A stretch of 64,000 nt of DNA. Origin: DATDPM01 sp963841995. Lineage in GTDB: Bacteria; Pseudomonadota; Alphaproteobacteria; DATDPM01. Both the position numbers and the translations under genes were made by a program. The notes under the pieces are model-generated. The model was given only the letters and a program-made list of their open reading frames with translations, did not search any database and was not told where the DNA came from. Shown here one piece after another: positions 8,616 through 19,197 of the stretch; position 1 is the stretch's first letter; every line of letters starts with the position of its first letter. The stretch lies in contig CAWJEX010000004.1 of the NCBI GenBank assembly GCA_963841995.1, positions 62,001-126,000 on the forward strand, in the 5' to 3' direction.

Positions 8616-10557
8616 CTAGAACCCGAACATATGGTCGACGCTGAAGGCGCGGTCGCCGTCGATCAAGCCGTGGAAGCCGAAGAGACGGCACGTGGAATTG
8701 ACGACCAGAACATAGGAATCCGCGCCGGCGGCTTTGCGCTCCAACTCGGCGAACATTTCGCTGACCCACCAGAACAAGCTGCCGCTGCAGGGAATGGCGA
8801 TGTCGCGCTTGGCAATTTCGTTGCCGCCGCGATCGCAGAGGCTCAACACTGTTTTCGATTTCGGGTGCCAGGGCAGCGACGCCGGATAAATCAGATGGCA
8901 CAAGGTATCGAGCGGCTGCGGCCCGATGCGCAGGAAGAGGCGCGTCGAAAGTCCGGGCGGCTTGCCGGCATAGGATTGCGGCTCGTCCTTGTAGACGATC
9001 GGCGTGTTGTAGATATGCGCGCCGAAAATGGTCTCGGCGACGTGATGGCTGGCGATCTGCCGATAGCGGCCGAAAGCGTGAAGCCAGCCATCGGCCTCGC
9101 CGCCCTCGCGGAAATCGTAGAGAAACTCGACATGGCCGAAGCCCGCCGGCAGCGTCTGCCCGGAGTCCTCGAGCCAATCGGTTATGTCCACCGGCACGCT
9201 GTCGCGCCTAGCTAACCGACCCATGAACCGGCGCGAGACTTCCTGGCCCGACGCATCGTAAAGCGCGACTGCAACCGGCAACTCGTGCTGGCAGGTGGAC
9301 ATCGGCGTCGGCAACATTTCGCTGCGGAAGTCTTTCAACGGCAGCACCGGCAGCGGCATCACATAGCCCTTGCCCATAACGCTGGCTAGGCCCAGAATTT
9401 TCGGATCGGGAACGAGATCGGTGCGCTCCACATTGGCGTGGGCGATGCGCCGCCGCCCGTCCTTCATGACGATTTCATAGCGCGGACGGACGAAATAACG
9501 TCCGGCCTGGATTTCGATCTGATTGGGCCAGCGCGCCTCGGGCAGCAACTTGTTGACGTCAAGCGCGTAGGTGCCGAAGGCGGGAATCTCGGCGTCGAGC
9601 CAGTTGGTGTCTTGGGAGCCCATGATGTTGAGCCCGATGCCGCCGGGCGGAATCGGAACCGGATGGCTGTTCTGAATCCACAAGATCAGTTGCTCGCCGG
9701 TTTTGGGCGCCGGCAGCCCGGCATAGAGATCGGCGGGCCAGGCATTGGCGTCGTGGGTGCAGGAGAGCGAAAGCCCGTCCTCGCTGTTGATGTCCAGCGC
9801 GTATTTGACCACGTCATGACCCGCCACGCGCAGGGCGTGAATGAACAGCGAGCCGGTGAAATCGCCGAGGCCGAAGCGCCGGCGCACCTCGCCGCTGTCG
9901 ATCCGGAACAGCGAATTGACGCCGTCCAAGGGCTCCCGCCACTCGGCGAGAACCTTGCCGTCGTCGCCGAAGAGACAAAGCCAGAGCTCGGGGTTCTTCG
10001 CGCCATAGCCCGACCAGTAATTGGCCGAAGACAGCGTCGTGCGCTGCCCCTTCCCGTCGCGCAAGAATCCGAAATTGGTCGCGAAATTGAGCGGGTCGAG
10101 ATAATGGCGTTTGTTGCTGAGCATATCCTCCGGCAGCCGGAGCTCGTCGAAGGTGAGAACCCTGGCGCCGGCCGGAATCAAATCCCGGATCTGATCGGCG
10201 AGCTTGTTCGAAATCGAAGGCGGCGATGAGAATTGTCCGCGCACGGGATTGCGCCAGCGCAGTAATCGGCTTGGCGGTGCGGCCCAACCGCTTGCCGCCG
10301 ATGTCCTCGATCTTCTGCACGAAGACGTCGGTAACATCGAGATCGGTCAGACCGTAAAACGCATCGAAACAGCCGGCTTGATCGAAAGGATCGTAGACAG
10401 CGATCGGCCCCGCGGCGAGCTTGGCGCGGAGTGCGCGGGCCCTGGCGGCGATCAGCGGGTGGCCGAGCGCCTTAAACAGCGTCGACCCGCCGACATTGTT
10501 GCCGGGCCGCCAGCCTTTGGCGCCGGGATTGGTGAAGGTTTCGATGGCGAGGGTCAT
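8616..10557 (-). CDS. Uncharacterised two-part protein of about 645 residues (frameshifted)
   Basis: I do not recognise this family. The N-terminal ~120 residues (MTLAIETFTNPGAKGWRPGN, then YDPFDQAG, VFVQKIEDIGG) look like an alpha/beta Rossmann-type domain; the remaining ~500 are rich in short strands, aromatic residues and HAL/YALD motifs, suggesting tandem beta domains. No signal peptide or membrane span is evident. The two parts are in different frames: removing one T from the TTT at about 10208-10211 (minus-strand sense) joins IAAFD to SNKLADQIRDLIPAG. The gene follows a 2OG-Fe(II) oxygenase and an ELM1-like gene on the same strand, so the three may work together, possibly on a glycan or secondary metabolite. 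That role is inference only. Confidence 0.65.
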
Positions 10558-10650
10558 GCCGAAGACTAACCTTCTGTACCTTATGCCGCCAGTCCTGGGG
10601 CAGCCGCCAGCCAAGAAGAACCGCTTGCGCGGTAGGGATTTTGCGGCCGG

Positions 10651-11274
10651 TCAGGCATAAGCGTCGCTGCCCTTGAGCCAAGCCGAGATCCGGTGGCGCA
10701 CCCGTTCGCGCCAGGCAGTCCCGGCATCGGTCACCCAATTGAATTGGATGACCCGGCGCTCGCCGACGAAGGGCTTATGGCCGTGAAAGGAATTGTCGCT
10801 GCGGCGGAAGGCGAGCAGCGTGCCTTCATTGGGCGGAACCTCGGCGAAATAATTCTCCAGATCGTCCGGGCCGCGCAGCAGGCGCAATTGCCCGCCTTGG
10901 TTTTCCCATTTGGAATTGAGGTAGATCAGAACCGTGATGATCTTGCTCTTCGAATCGGTGTGGATGCGGCCGTCTTTTTGCTGGCAGCGGCCGCGCACGG
11001 TTGCCGTCAACGGCCGGCCCGCGAGATCGATGCCGAATTTGCGCTCGAAGGCGGCGCGCATTTCGGGAGAGCCGAATTCATCGAGCATTGCCTGAAAACC
11101 CGGCCCGAATTCGAGCTCGCTCACCGGGAAACTTCCCGGCTTGGCGATGCGGGGATAGTCGCGGTGAAGCGCGGCCAAGGCCTCGCCGCGCACGAAATTC
11201 GGCACGATCATGTAATCGAATGGATCGTGGCTAAGCGGGGTGGTCTCGAAAGCCTTGAGGTCGAAGATAGCCAT
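10651..11274 (-). CDS. 2OG-Fe(II) oxygenase (prolyl-4-hydroxylase-like)
   Basis: Predicted non-haem iron dioxygenase of 207 residues using 2-oxoglutarate and oxygen. The metal triad is visible as H105-T-D107 plus H164 (or H166) in FHGHKPFVGERR, followed by an arginine for 2-oxoglutarate. The substrate is unknown: members of this fold hydroxylate proteins, peptides or small molecules. I chose the ATG at 11274, giving MAIFDLKAF; a longer frame adds only basic, low-complexity residues. It lies between an ELM1-like gene upstream and an uncharacterised gene downstream, all minus strand. Confidence 0.8.
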   Translation of the reverse strand: MAIFDLKAFETTPLSHDPFDYMIVPNFVRGEALAALHRDYPRIAKPGSFPVSELEFGPGFQAMLDEFGSPEMRAAFERKFGIDLAGRPLTATVRGRCQQKDGRIHTDSKSKIITVLIYLNSKWENQGGQLRLLRGPDDLENYFAEVPPNEGTLLAFRRSDNSFHGHKPFVGERRVIQFNWVTDAGTAWRERVRHRISAWLKGSDAYA

Positions 11275-11357
11275 GTCTCTATTTCGGCAGGAGAGACTCA
11301 TTAAAGGAAGCAGGGGCGGAAAGATCAATCGCTTCGGCAGCGGCATCTCGTCTCACT

Positions 11358-12374
11358 CTATGGGGTGCTTGCCGATTGCCGCCAATTCGCAAGCCTTTCC
11401 TTGATGATCGCGACGACCCTGGCGGTATCGTCCAACGGCCTGTAAGACCACTCGGAAAGCGTTCCTTCAAAAGGGCGGGTCAAGCCGTCGCTGCGCAGCT
11501 TCTCATGAAAGCGGCTGAATTTCGCGGAGCCGCCTTCCAGATCGAAAACATAAACTGGTTTTCCGGTGGCGCAAGCCTCCGAGACCATGTTGACCGAATC
11601 GCCGGTGACGACGATCGCATCGGCCAAGCCGAGATAGCCGAGATAGGGATTCTCGCCTTTGCCGTCCCAAATTTCGGCCCCGAGCGGGCCCAGCATGTCC
11701 CGCAGGACCGTTTCATTGACCGCACCGGTACGCCGCGAGGGCGTGACCGCGAGCCCTGCGCCATGGCGTTTGACCAGGGAAGCAAGGCCTTCGGCGAGGC
11801 GTCTGGTGTGCTGGGCCGACAAGCGAAACACTTTGTTGGTCCCGCCGACCAGGACCGCAACCAGCGGGCGCTTCAAATGCGCCAAGGCGGGACCGAGGCG
11901 CCGTGCTGCTTCCGCCAATTTCGCCGGGGTGATGCTGTGAAGCGACCCCGTCGTGGCGATGACATTCGGCCCAGTTAGTTGGTCATGGAGCGGCGCCACC
12001 ACGAGATCGAAGCGGCTGCAGGAAATTCCGGGATTCTGGATCTGAATCGTGAAGGTCCGGCCGCCATTCCGCGCCTTGATCGCCAGTGCGGGCGCAACGC
12101 TCTGCCGGCCGGTCGCGATCAGCACATCCGGCCATGGGGGCTCAAGACGGTCGCCGCCGCGAGTTTGAGCGGCAAGGGGACAGGGCCATAGGGACGGCGG
12201 CAGCCAGCGCCAAGGCGGCCGGGTTTTCAGCCGCTTCACCCGGGTCGGAAAGCCAAGGATCTGGGCGAGGCCGAGGGCTTGGTTCTCCATCCCGGCCGTG
12301 CCGTCGCTCACCACCCAGCAATTCAAGATTCTGATCCCCCCAGCCGAGGTTCCCCCGGCCCGTTTGGCGCCCAT
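11358..12374 (-). CDS. Mitochondrial-fission ELM1 family protein (DUF1022), GT-B-like
   Basis: A 338-residue protein matching the bacterial ELM1/DUF1022 family: WVVSDGTAGMENQALGLA at the N-terminus, NPGISCSRFDLVVAPLHD in the middle, LVGGTNKVF at the start of the second half, and a C-terminal ADAIVVTGDSVNMVSEA block. The layout resembles two Rossmann domains of GT-B glycosyltransferases, and an envelope nucleotide-sugar role has been suggested for bacterial members, but no reaction is established. First gene of a probable three-gene minus-strand unit with the 2OG oxygenase and the unknown protein. Confidence 0.82.
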   Translation of the reverse strand: MGAKRAGGTSAGGIRILNCWVVSDGTAGMENQALGLAQILGFPTRVKRLKTRPPWRWLPPSLWPCPLAAQTRGGDRLEPPWPDVLIATGRQSVAPALAIKARNGGRTFTIQIQNPGISCSRFDLVVAPLHDQLTGPNVIATTGSLHSITPAKLAEAARRLGPALAHLKRPLVAVLVGGTNKVFRLSAQHTRRLAEGLASLVKRHGAGLAVTPSRRTGAVNETVLRDMLGPLGAEIWDGKGENPYLGYLGLADAIVVTGDSVNMVSEACATGKPVYVFDLEGGSAKFSRFHEKLRSDGLTRPFEGTLSEWSYRPLDDTARVVAIIKERLANWRQSASTP

Positions 12375-12570
12375 CTAGCAGCCTATTTGGCGCAAGACTA
12401 TGGCCTTGCACAGCCTCGATAGGGAAGCGGGCCGATCACCGCAATCGCCCGGCCTTTCGCAATACTACTCGTTGAAATATTATTTCCCTAACGCGCGCAG
12501 GGAGGAATATAATTTCGCCCATCCAAATCGGGGTCCGGTAAGAGATTCAAGGCGGAAGGGAAGGGTGGCC

Positions 12571-13098
12571 ATGGAACGGGTCAAGCTCGATAGGGTCGAT
12601 CTTTCGATCCTCAAGGATCTTCAAGACAACGGCCGGATGACCAATGTCGAGGTCGCCAAGCGGGCGGGAATTACCCCGCCGCCTTGTTTGCGCCGGGTGC
12701 GGGCCTTGGAACAGGCCGGGTTCATCCGGGGCTTTCATGCCGAACTCAATCCCGAGGCCCTTGGTTTCGGGGTCACGGTATTCGCCCAGGTCGGGCTGCA
12801 GAGCCAAGCCGAAGCCGATCTGGTGGCGTTCGAGGAAATGGTCCAGCGCTGGCCGGAAGTGCGCGAATGCCACATGCTGGCCGGCGAAACCGATTTCCTG
12901 CTCAAGATCGTCGCCAGCGATTGGGACGCCTATCAGCGCTTCGTCACCGCCAGGCTCACCGCCGCGCCCAATGTCGCCCATGTCAAATCGGCCTTGGCGA
13001 TCCGGGCGTCGAAACATCTGACCGGGGTGCCCATCGATTCCGAGGCCGGAGAGCGGCCTAGCCGCGCTCCCCGCAACGAACAGCGAATCGCCCGGTAA
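12571..13098 (+). CDS. Lrp/AsnC family transcriptional regulator
   Basis: A 175-residue feast/famine regulator. An AsnC-type helix-turn-helix occupies the first ~60 residues (RVDLSILKDLQDNGRMTNVE, then AKRAGITPPPCLRRV), followed by the RAM ligand-binding domain with its conserved turn ECHMLAGETDFLLKI. Such proteins form dimers to octamers and respond to amino acids. ATG 12571 directly precedes the family start; GTG 12565, two codons earlier, is equally possible, and both follow a purine-rich GGAAGGGAAGGG. The last 25 residues are a charged tail beyond the usual end. Convergent with greA. Confidence 0.9.
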   Translation: MERVKLDRVDLSILKDLQDNGRMTNVEVAKRAGITPPPCLRRVRALEQAGFIRGFHAELNPEALGFGVTVFAQVGLQSQAEADLVAFEEMVQRWPEVRECHMLAGETDFLLKIVASDWDAYQRFVTARLTAAPNVAHVKSALAIRASKHLTGVPIDSEAGERPSRAPRNEQRIAR

Positions 13099-13170
13099 GA
13101 CGCGTTACCGGCGCCGATTCACGCGGACGCTGCCAAGCACGAGTTCCTCGCGCAAGGGCTTTAAGGCGCG

Positions 13171-13644
13171 TCAGACGTATTTTACCGAGATGATTTCATA
13201 GGACTTGCCGCCGCGGGGGGTATTCACCACCACGGTGTCGCCCTTTTCCTTGCCGATCAAAGCCTGGGCGAGCGGCGACGTGATCGAAAGCAGCCCTTCG
13301 CTGATATCGGCTTCGTCGGCGCCGACGATCCGGTAGGTCGAGGTTTCGTCGGTGTCTTCGTCGGACAGCTTCACGGTGGCGCCGAATTTGACCGCTTTGC
13401 CGGAGAGCTTGGAGACGTCGATCACCTCCGCATGGCGGATCTTCGACTCGAGTTCGGCGACCCGGCCTTCGATGAAACTCTGGCGCTCGCGGGCGGCGTG
13501 GTACTCGGCGTTTTCCGCCAGGTCCCCATGCTCGCGGGCTTCGGATAAAGCCCTGATGACACTCGGCCGCTCGATCATCTTGAGACGATCGAGTTCGGCT
13601 TTGAGCCGGCTCAGGCCTTCTTCCGTCATTGGGAATTTGTTCAT
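13171..13644 (-). CDS. greA: Transcription elongation factor GreA
   Basis: A 157-residue protein, the standard size, that enters the RNA polymerase secondary channel and stimulates cleavage of backtracked transcripts. The N-terminal coiled coil (about 5-75) carries the acidic tip EHGDLAENAEYHAA, and the C-terminal FKBP-like domain includes the PLAQALIGKEKGD segment. ATG 13644 is supported by the family opening MNKFPMTEEGL. Last gene of the carA-carB-greA run, 87 bases after carB. Confidence 0.95.
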   Translation of the reverse strand: MNKFPMTEEGLSRLKAELDRLKMIERPSVIRALSEAREHGDLAENAEYHAARERQSFIEGRVAELESKIRHAEVIDVSKLSGKAVKFGATVKLSDEDTDETSTYRIVGADEADISEGLLSITSPLAQALIGKEKGDTVVVNTPRGGKSYEIISVKYV

Positions 13645-13730
13645 GTCGTAATCAAGCTTTCTCAGAAAAAGTAAGGGTTTAGTTAAGATTTTGGGCGGTT
13701 TTACCCGCCCCGTCAAACCTGGCCTCGATT

Positions 13731-15033
13731 TCAGAACGAACCAGAAAAATAGGACTGGATGGGGGCTACGTCCAGACTGCCGCTGCGGAGAGTGGCGATG
13801 GCCTCGACCGCGGCCCCCGCCCCGGCCACCGTGGTGTAGTAAGGAATATTCTGCATCAAGGCGCTGCGGCGAAGCGAAAAACTGTCGGCGATCGCGGGCG
13901 CGCCTTCGGTCGTGTTGAAGACGAGCTGGATCTCGCCGCTCTTGAGAGCGTCCACCACATGGGGCCGGCCGTCCAGCACCTTGTTCACCACCGCGACCTC
14001 CAAGCCCTGGGATTGGAGATAGCGGGCGGTGCCGCGGGTCGCGATCAGCTTGAACCCCATTTCGAGCAAGGCGCGGCAGGGCTTCACGATCGCCGGCTTG
14101 TCCTTGTCCTTGACCGAAATGAACACCATGCCGGAAAGCGGCAGCTTGGTTCCGCTCCCCAATTGCGATTTGGCGAAGGCGTGGCCGAAATCGGCGTCGA
14201 TGCCCATCACCTCGCCGGTCGATTTCATTTCCGGGCCAAGGATGATATCGACACCGGGGAACCGCGCGAAAGGAAACACCGCTTCTTTGACCGCCACATG
14301 GCCCGGCTTGCCGCGGGCCTTTACGGCGCGATCGTCAAGGCCAAGGGATTTGAGGGTTTCGCCGGCCATCACCCGGGCCGCGAATTTGGCGATGGGCACG
14401 CCGGTCGCTTTCGCAACGAAGGGCACGGTGCGGCTTGCCCGCGGGTTCACTTCGAGGACATAGACGTCGCCGTCCTTGACCGCGAACTGGATGTTCATCA
14501 ACCCGACGACGCCGAGCTCCCGCGCCAACGCCCGGGTCTGGGTTTCGATATCCGCGATCACCGCCGGCGACAAGGATCGCGGGGGAAGCGAACAGGCCGA
14601 ATCGCCGGAATGAATGCCGGCTTCTTCGATGTGTTCCATGATCCCGGCGACATAAACATCTTTGCCGTCGCACAGCGCATCGACATCGACTTCGATGGCG
14701 TCCTGAAGGTAACGATCGATCAGGATCGGGGTATCGCCGGAAACCTTCACCGCTTCGGTCACATAATTGATGACCGACGGGCGGTCATAGACGATCCGCA
14801 TGGCGCGCCCGCCGAGAACGTAGGACGGCCGCAACAAAACCGGAAAGCTATAATTGGCGCTCACCTCGGCGCTGACTTCGATCGCCTCTTGGACCGAAGT
14901 TGCGGTCCCGCTTTCCGGTTGGCGAAGCTTGAGCCGCGCGATGAGCTCGTTGAACCGCTCCCGGTCCTCGGCGAGATCGATGGCGTCGGGCGACGTGCCG
15001 AGGATGGGGATGCCGGCCACTTCCAGCGCCTGA
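13731..15033 (-). CDS. carB: Carbamoyl-phosphate synthase large chain, C-terminal part (after frameshift)
   Basis: Continuation of carB after the apparent indel at 15033-15034. It encodes most of the second ATP-grasp domain, which phosphorylates carbamate, and the C-terminal MGS-like allosteric domain where UMP and ornithine act in well-studied enzymes. It picks up as LEVAGIPILGTSPDAIDLAEDR and ends IQSYFSGSF. ATP-grasp features such as LEVNPRASRTVPFVAK are intact. One surplus base in the sequence (AGTTCAG instead of AGTCAG, minus strand) separates it from the N-terminal part. As an essential biosynthetic gene it is expected to be intact in the organism. Confidence 0.93.
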
Positions 15034-17022
<1,989 letters not shown>

Positions 17023-17065
17023 TGAGTGCCGCCCCCCACCGGTCGGAGTGACCCCCCCACCCTGG

Positions 17066-17089
17066 CCCTCCCCCGCAAGGGGGGAGGGG
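17066..17089. repeat. GC-rich hairpin, probable REP-like intergenic element
   Basis: Between carA and carB, CCCTCCCCC (17066-17074) faces GGGGGGAGGGG (17079-17089) across a GCAA tetraloop, preceded by ACCCCCCCACCCTGG. Very similar C-rich palindromes are scattered between genes of many alphaproteobacteria. It lies inside a likely operon, so it may also tune carB mRNA stability or partial termination; that is inference. Confidence 0.55.
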
Positions 17090-17114
17090 AAGATGCAATG
17101 CCATATGCATGCGC

Positions 17115-18293
17115 TTAGGCATTCTTATCCATCAGCGCGACGAAGCGGTCGAAGAGATAGCGGCTGTCTTGGGGGCCGGGCGAGGCTTCGGGATGGTATT
17201 GCACCGAGAATACCGGCTTGCCCTCGACCCGCAGCCCTTCAAGCGTCTGATCGAAGAGCGAGATGTGGGTGGGTTTCACGCCGGAAGGCAGGCTGTTCAC
17301 CGGCACCATGAAGCCGTGATTCTGGCTGGTGATCTCGACCTTACCGGTTTCCAGATCCTTGACCGGATGATTGGCGCCGCGGTGGCCGTGATGCATTTTC
17401 TCGGTGCGCGCACCCAGCGCCAGCGCCAGCATCTGATGGCCGAGACAAATTCCGAAAACCGGAACGCCGGAGTCGATTAGGCCGCGAATAGTCGGCACCG
17501 CATATTCGCCGGTTGCCGCCGGATCGCCCGGGCCGTTGGACAGAAACACGCCGCTGGGCTTGCGCGCCAAAATTTCTTCGGCGGTCGCGGTGGCGGGAAC
17601 GACGGTGACCCGGCAGCCGGTCGCCGCCAAATTGCGGAGGATATTGCGCTTGGCACCGTAATCGACGGCAACCACGTGGTGCTTCGGTCCTTCGAGCCGG
17701 CCATAGCCGCGGCCCAGAGTCCACAGCGCCTCGGTCCATTCATAGGTCTGCAGGCAGCTCACACTTCGCGCCAGATCGAGGCCTTCCATGCTGGGAACCG
17801 ATTTGGCCTGCGCCTTGAGTTTTTCCAAATCCAACTTGCCGGCGGGGTCGTGAACGATCACGCCGTTGGCGGCACCCAGATCGCGCAGCCGGCGGGTGAG
17901 CCGCCTTGTATCGACGCCGGAGATCCCGATCAAGCCGAAGGATTTCAACCAATCGTCGAGATGGCGGGTGGCGCGGAAATTCGAAGGCTGGGAAATATCG
18001 GCGCGAAGAACGAGGCCGCGGGCGGCGGGTATTGCGGTTTCAATGTCCTCCGGATTGGCGCCGACATTGCCGATATGGGGGAAGGTGAAGGTGATGATCT
18101 GCCCGGCATAGGAGGGATCGGTGAGAATTTCCTGGTAGCCGGTCATCGAGGTGTTGAAGCAGATCTCGCCTTCCGCAATGCCGGCGGCGCCGAGGCCGCG
18201 GCCCGAAAACACCGTGCCGTCGGCAAGCACCAATGCCGCGGTCGCGGTCATCGATTGCGCCTCAATCACGGTGCGGGCGGCGGTCAATGGCAT
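17115..18293 (-). CDS. carA: Carbamoyl-phosphate synthase small chain (glutaminase subunit)
   Basis: The class I glutamine amidotransferase subunit, about 392 residues, that releases ammonia from glutamine and channels it to CarB. The N-terminal small-subunit domain holds FNTSMTGYQEILTDPSYAGQ; the C-terminal GATase domain has the nucleophile elbow FGICLGHQMLALALG, with its cysteine, and the catalytic HPEASPGP. I chose ATG 18293 because AGGAGA lies just before it; a downstream ATG at 18251 directly before the conserved ATAALVLADGT is the alternative. Followed by carB 92 bases later, with a GC-rich hairpin between. Confidence 0.95.
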   Translation of the reverse strand: MPLTAARTVIEAQSMTATAALVLADGTVFSGRGLGAAGIAEGEICFNTSMTGYQEILTDPSYAGQIITFTFPHIGNVGANPEDIETAIPAARGLVLRADISQPSNFRATRHLDDWLKSFGLIGISGVDTRRLTRRLRDLGAANGVIVHDPAGKLDLEKLKAQAKSVPSMEGLDLARSVSCLQTYEWTEALWTLGRGYGRLEGPKHHVVAVDYGAKRNILRNLAATGCRVTVVPATATAEEILARKPSGVFLSNGPGDPAATGEYAVPTIRGLIDSGVPVFGICLGHQMLALALGARTEKMHHGHRGANHPVKDLETGKVEITSQNHGFMVPVNSLPSGVKPTHISLFDQTLEGLRVEGKPVFSVQYHPEASPGPQDSRYLFDRFVALMDKNA

Positions 18294-18308
18294 TCCTGTC
18301 TCCTGCAA

Positions 18309-18686
18309 ACTGCGGCTTCAGCAAGAAAGCCGCCCGGGAGCGATCCTGGCATGCGCGTCATCGCGATCCGCGCAAAATTACGGCCCAGCCTTTATTGAGC
18401 TGGGCACGCTGGCCCCGATCACGATGCCCCATGATGGGAAGGGCCTTGACGGGTTGGCCATTTGGCCCAAGATGACGAAATTCGACGGTCGGGTCGCTGA
18501 GCGATTGATAAGCAAACGAGCCTTCGCCGTCAAGCCGGACAATCTTTAAAAAATAGTGATTCGTCAATAACTTAGCCAAAAACTTCGTTTGCCCGGATGG
18601 CTGTTTTGCGCTAAGTTTAGCGCTTTCCGGGGGCACCACACCACAGTCTGAAATCGCCACCCTTTGGCACTGGAATCGATAACGCC
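18309..18686. other. Divergent intergenic region carA / yqeY
   Basis: About 380 bases between two divergent genes. It should hold promoters for carA (leftward) and yqeY-dnaG (rightward). An AT-rich stretch around 18540-18580 is the likeliest promoter core. I see no riboswitch, attenuator or open frame with coding character. Confidence 0.4.
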
Positions 18687-19145
18687 ATGCTGCGAACACG
18701 GCTCCGTGACGCGTTGAAAACTGCGACGAAAGCCCGCGAAGAACGCCGGACAGGGACTTTGCGGCTGATCCTGGCTGCGCTCAAAGACCGGGATATCGCC
18801 GGCCGCGGCACCGCCGGCGGCAAGGACGAGATCTCCGACGACGAGATTCTCCAAATGCTCCAGACCATGATCCGCCAGCGCCGGGAGAGCATCGAAATGT
18901 ACGCCAAAGGCAACCGCCAGGATCTGGTCGATCAGGAAACCCAGGAAATCAAAATCATCGAAGAATTCATGCCCCAGCAACTTTCGGAAAAGGAAGTCGC
19001 CGAGGCGGTCAAATCGGTGATCGCAACCCTTGGCGCCACCACCCTGAAAGACATGGGCCGCACCATGGCGGCGCTGAAAGAGCGATATGCCGGCCAGATG
19101 GATTTCTCCAAGGCGAGCGGCATCGTCAAACAACAGTTGAGTTAA
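18687..19145 (+). CDS. yqeY: GatB/YqeY domain-containing protein
   Basis: A 152-residue protein of the YqeY family, related to the tail domain of the amidotransferase subunit GatB. Visible family blocks are RTGTLRLILAALKDRDIA, DDEILQMLQTMIRQRRESIE and EEFMPQQLSEKE. Its role is not established; the GatB relationship suggests tRNA contact. It sits 52 bases before dnaG, an arrangement conserved in many alphaproteobacteria, and is probably co-transcribed with dnaG and rpoD as a macromolecular-synthesis operon. Confidence 0.9.
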   Translation: MLRTRLRDALKTATKAREERRTGTLRLILAALKDRDIAGRGTAGGKDEISDDEILQMLQTMIRQRRESIEMYAKGNRQDLVDQETQEIKIIEEFMPQQLSEKEVAEAVKSVIATLGATTLKDMGRTMAALKERYAGQMDFSKASGIVKQQLS

Positions 19146-19197
19146 ACTGCGCGTTGAGCTGCGGGTCCGGGTTGGCCCGCACGGAGTCGAAAATTCG

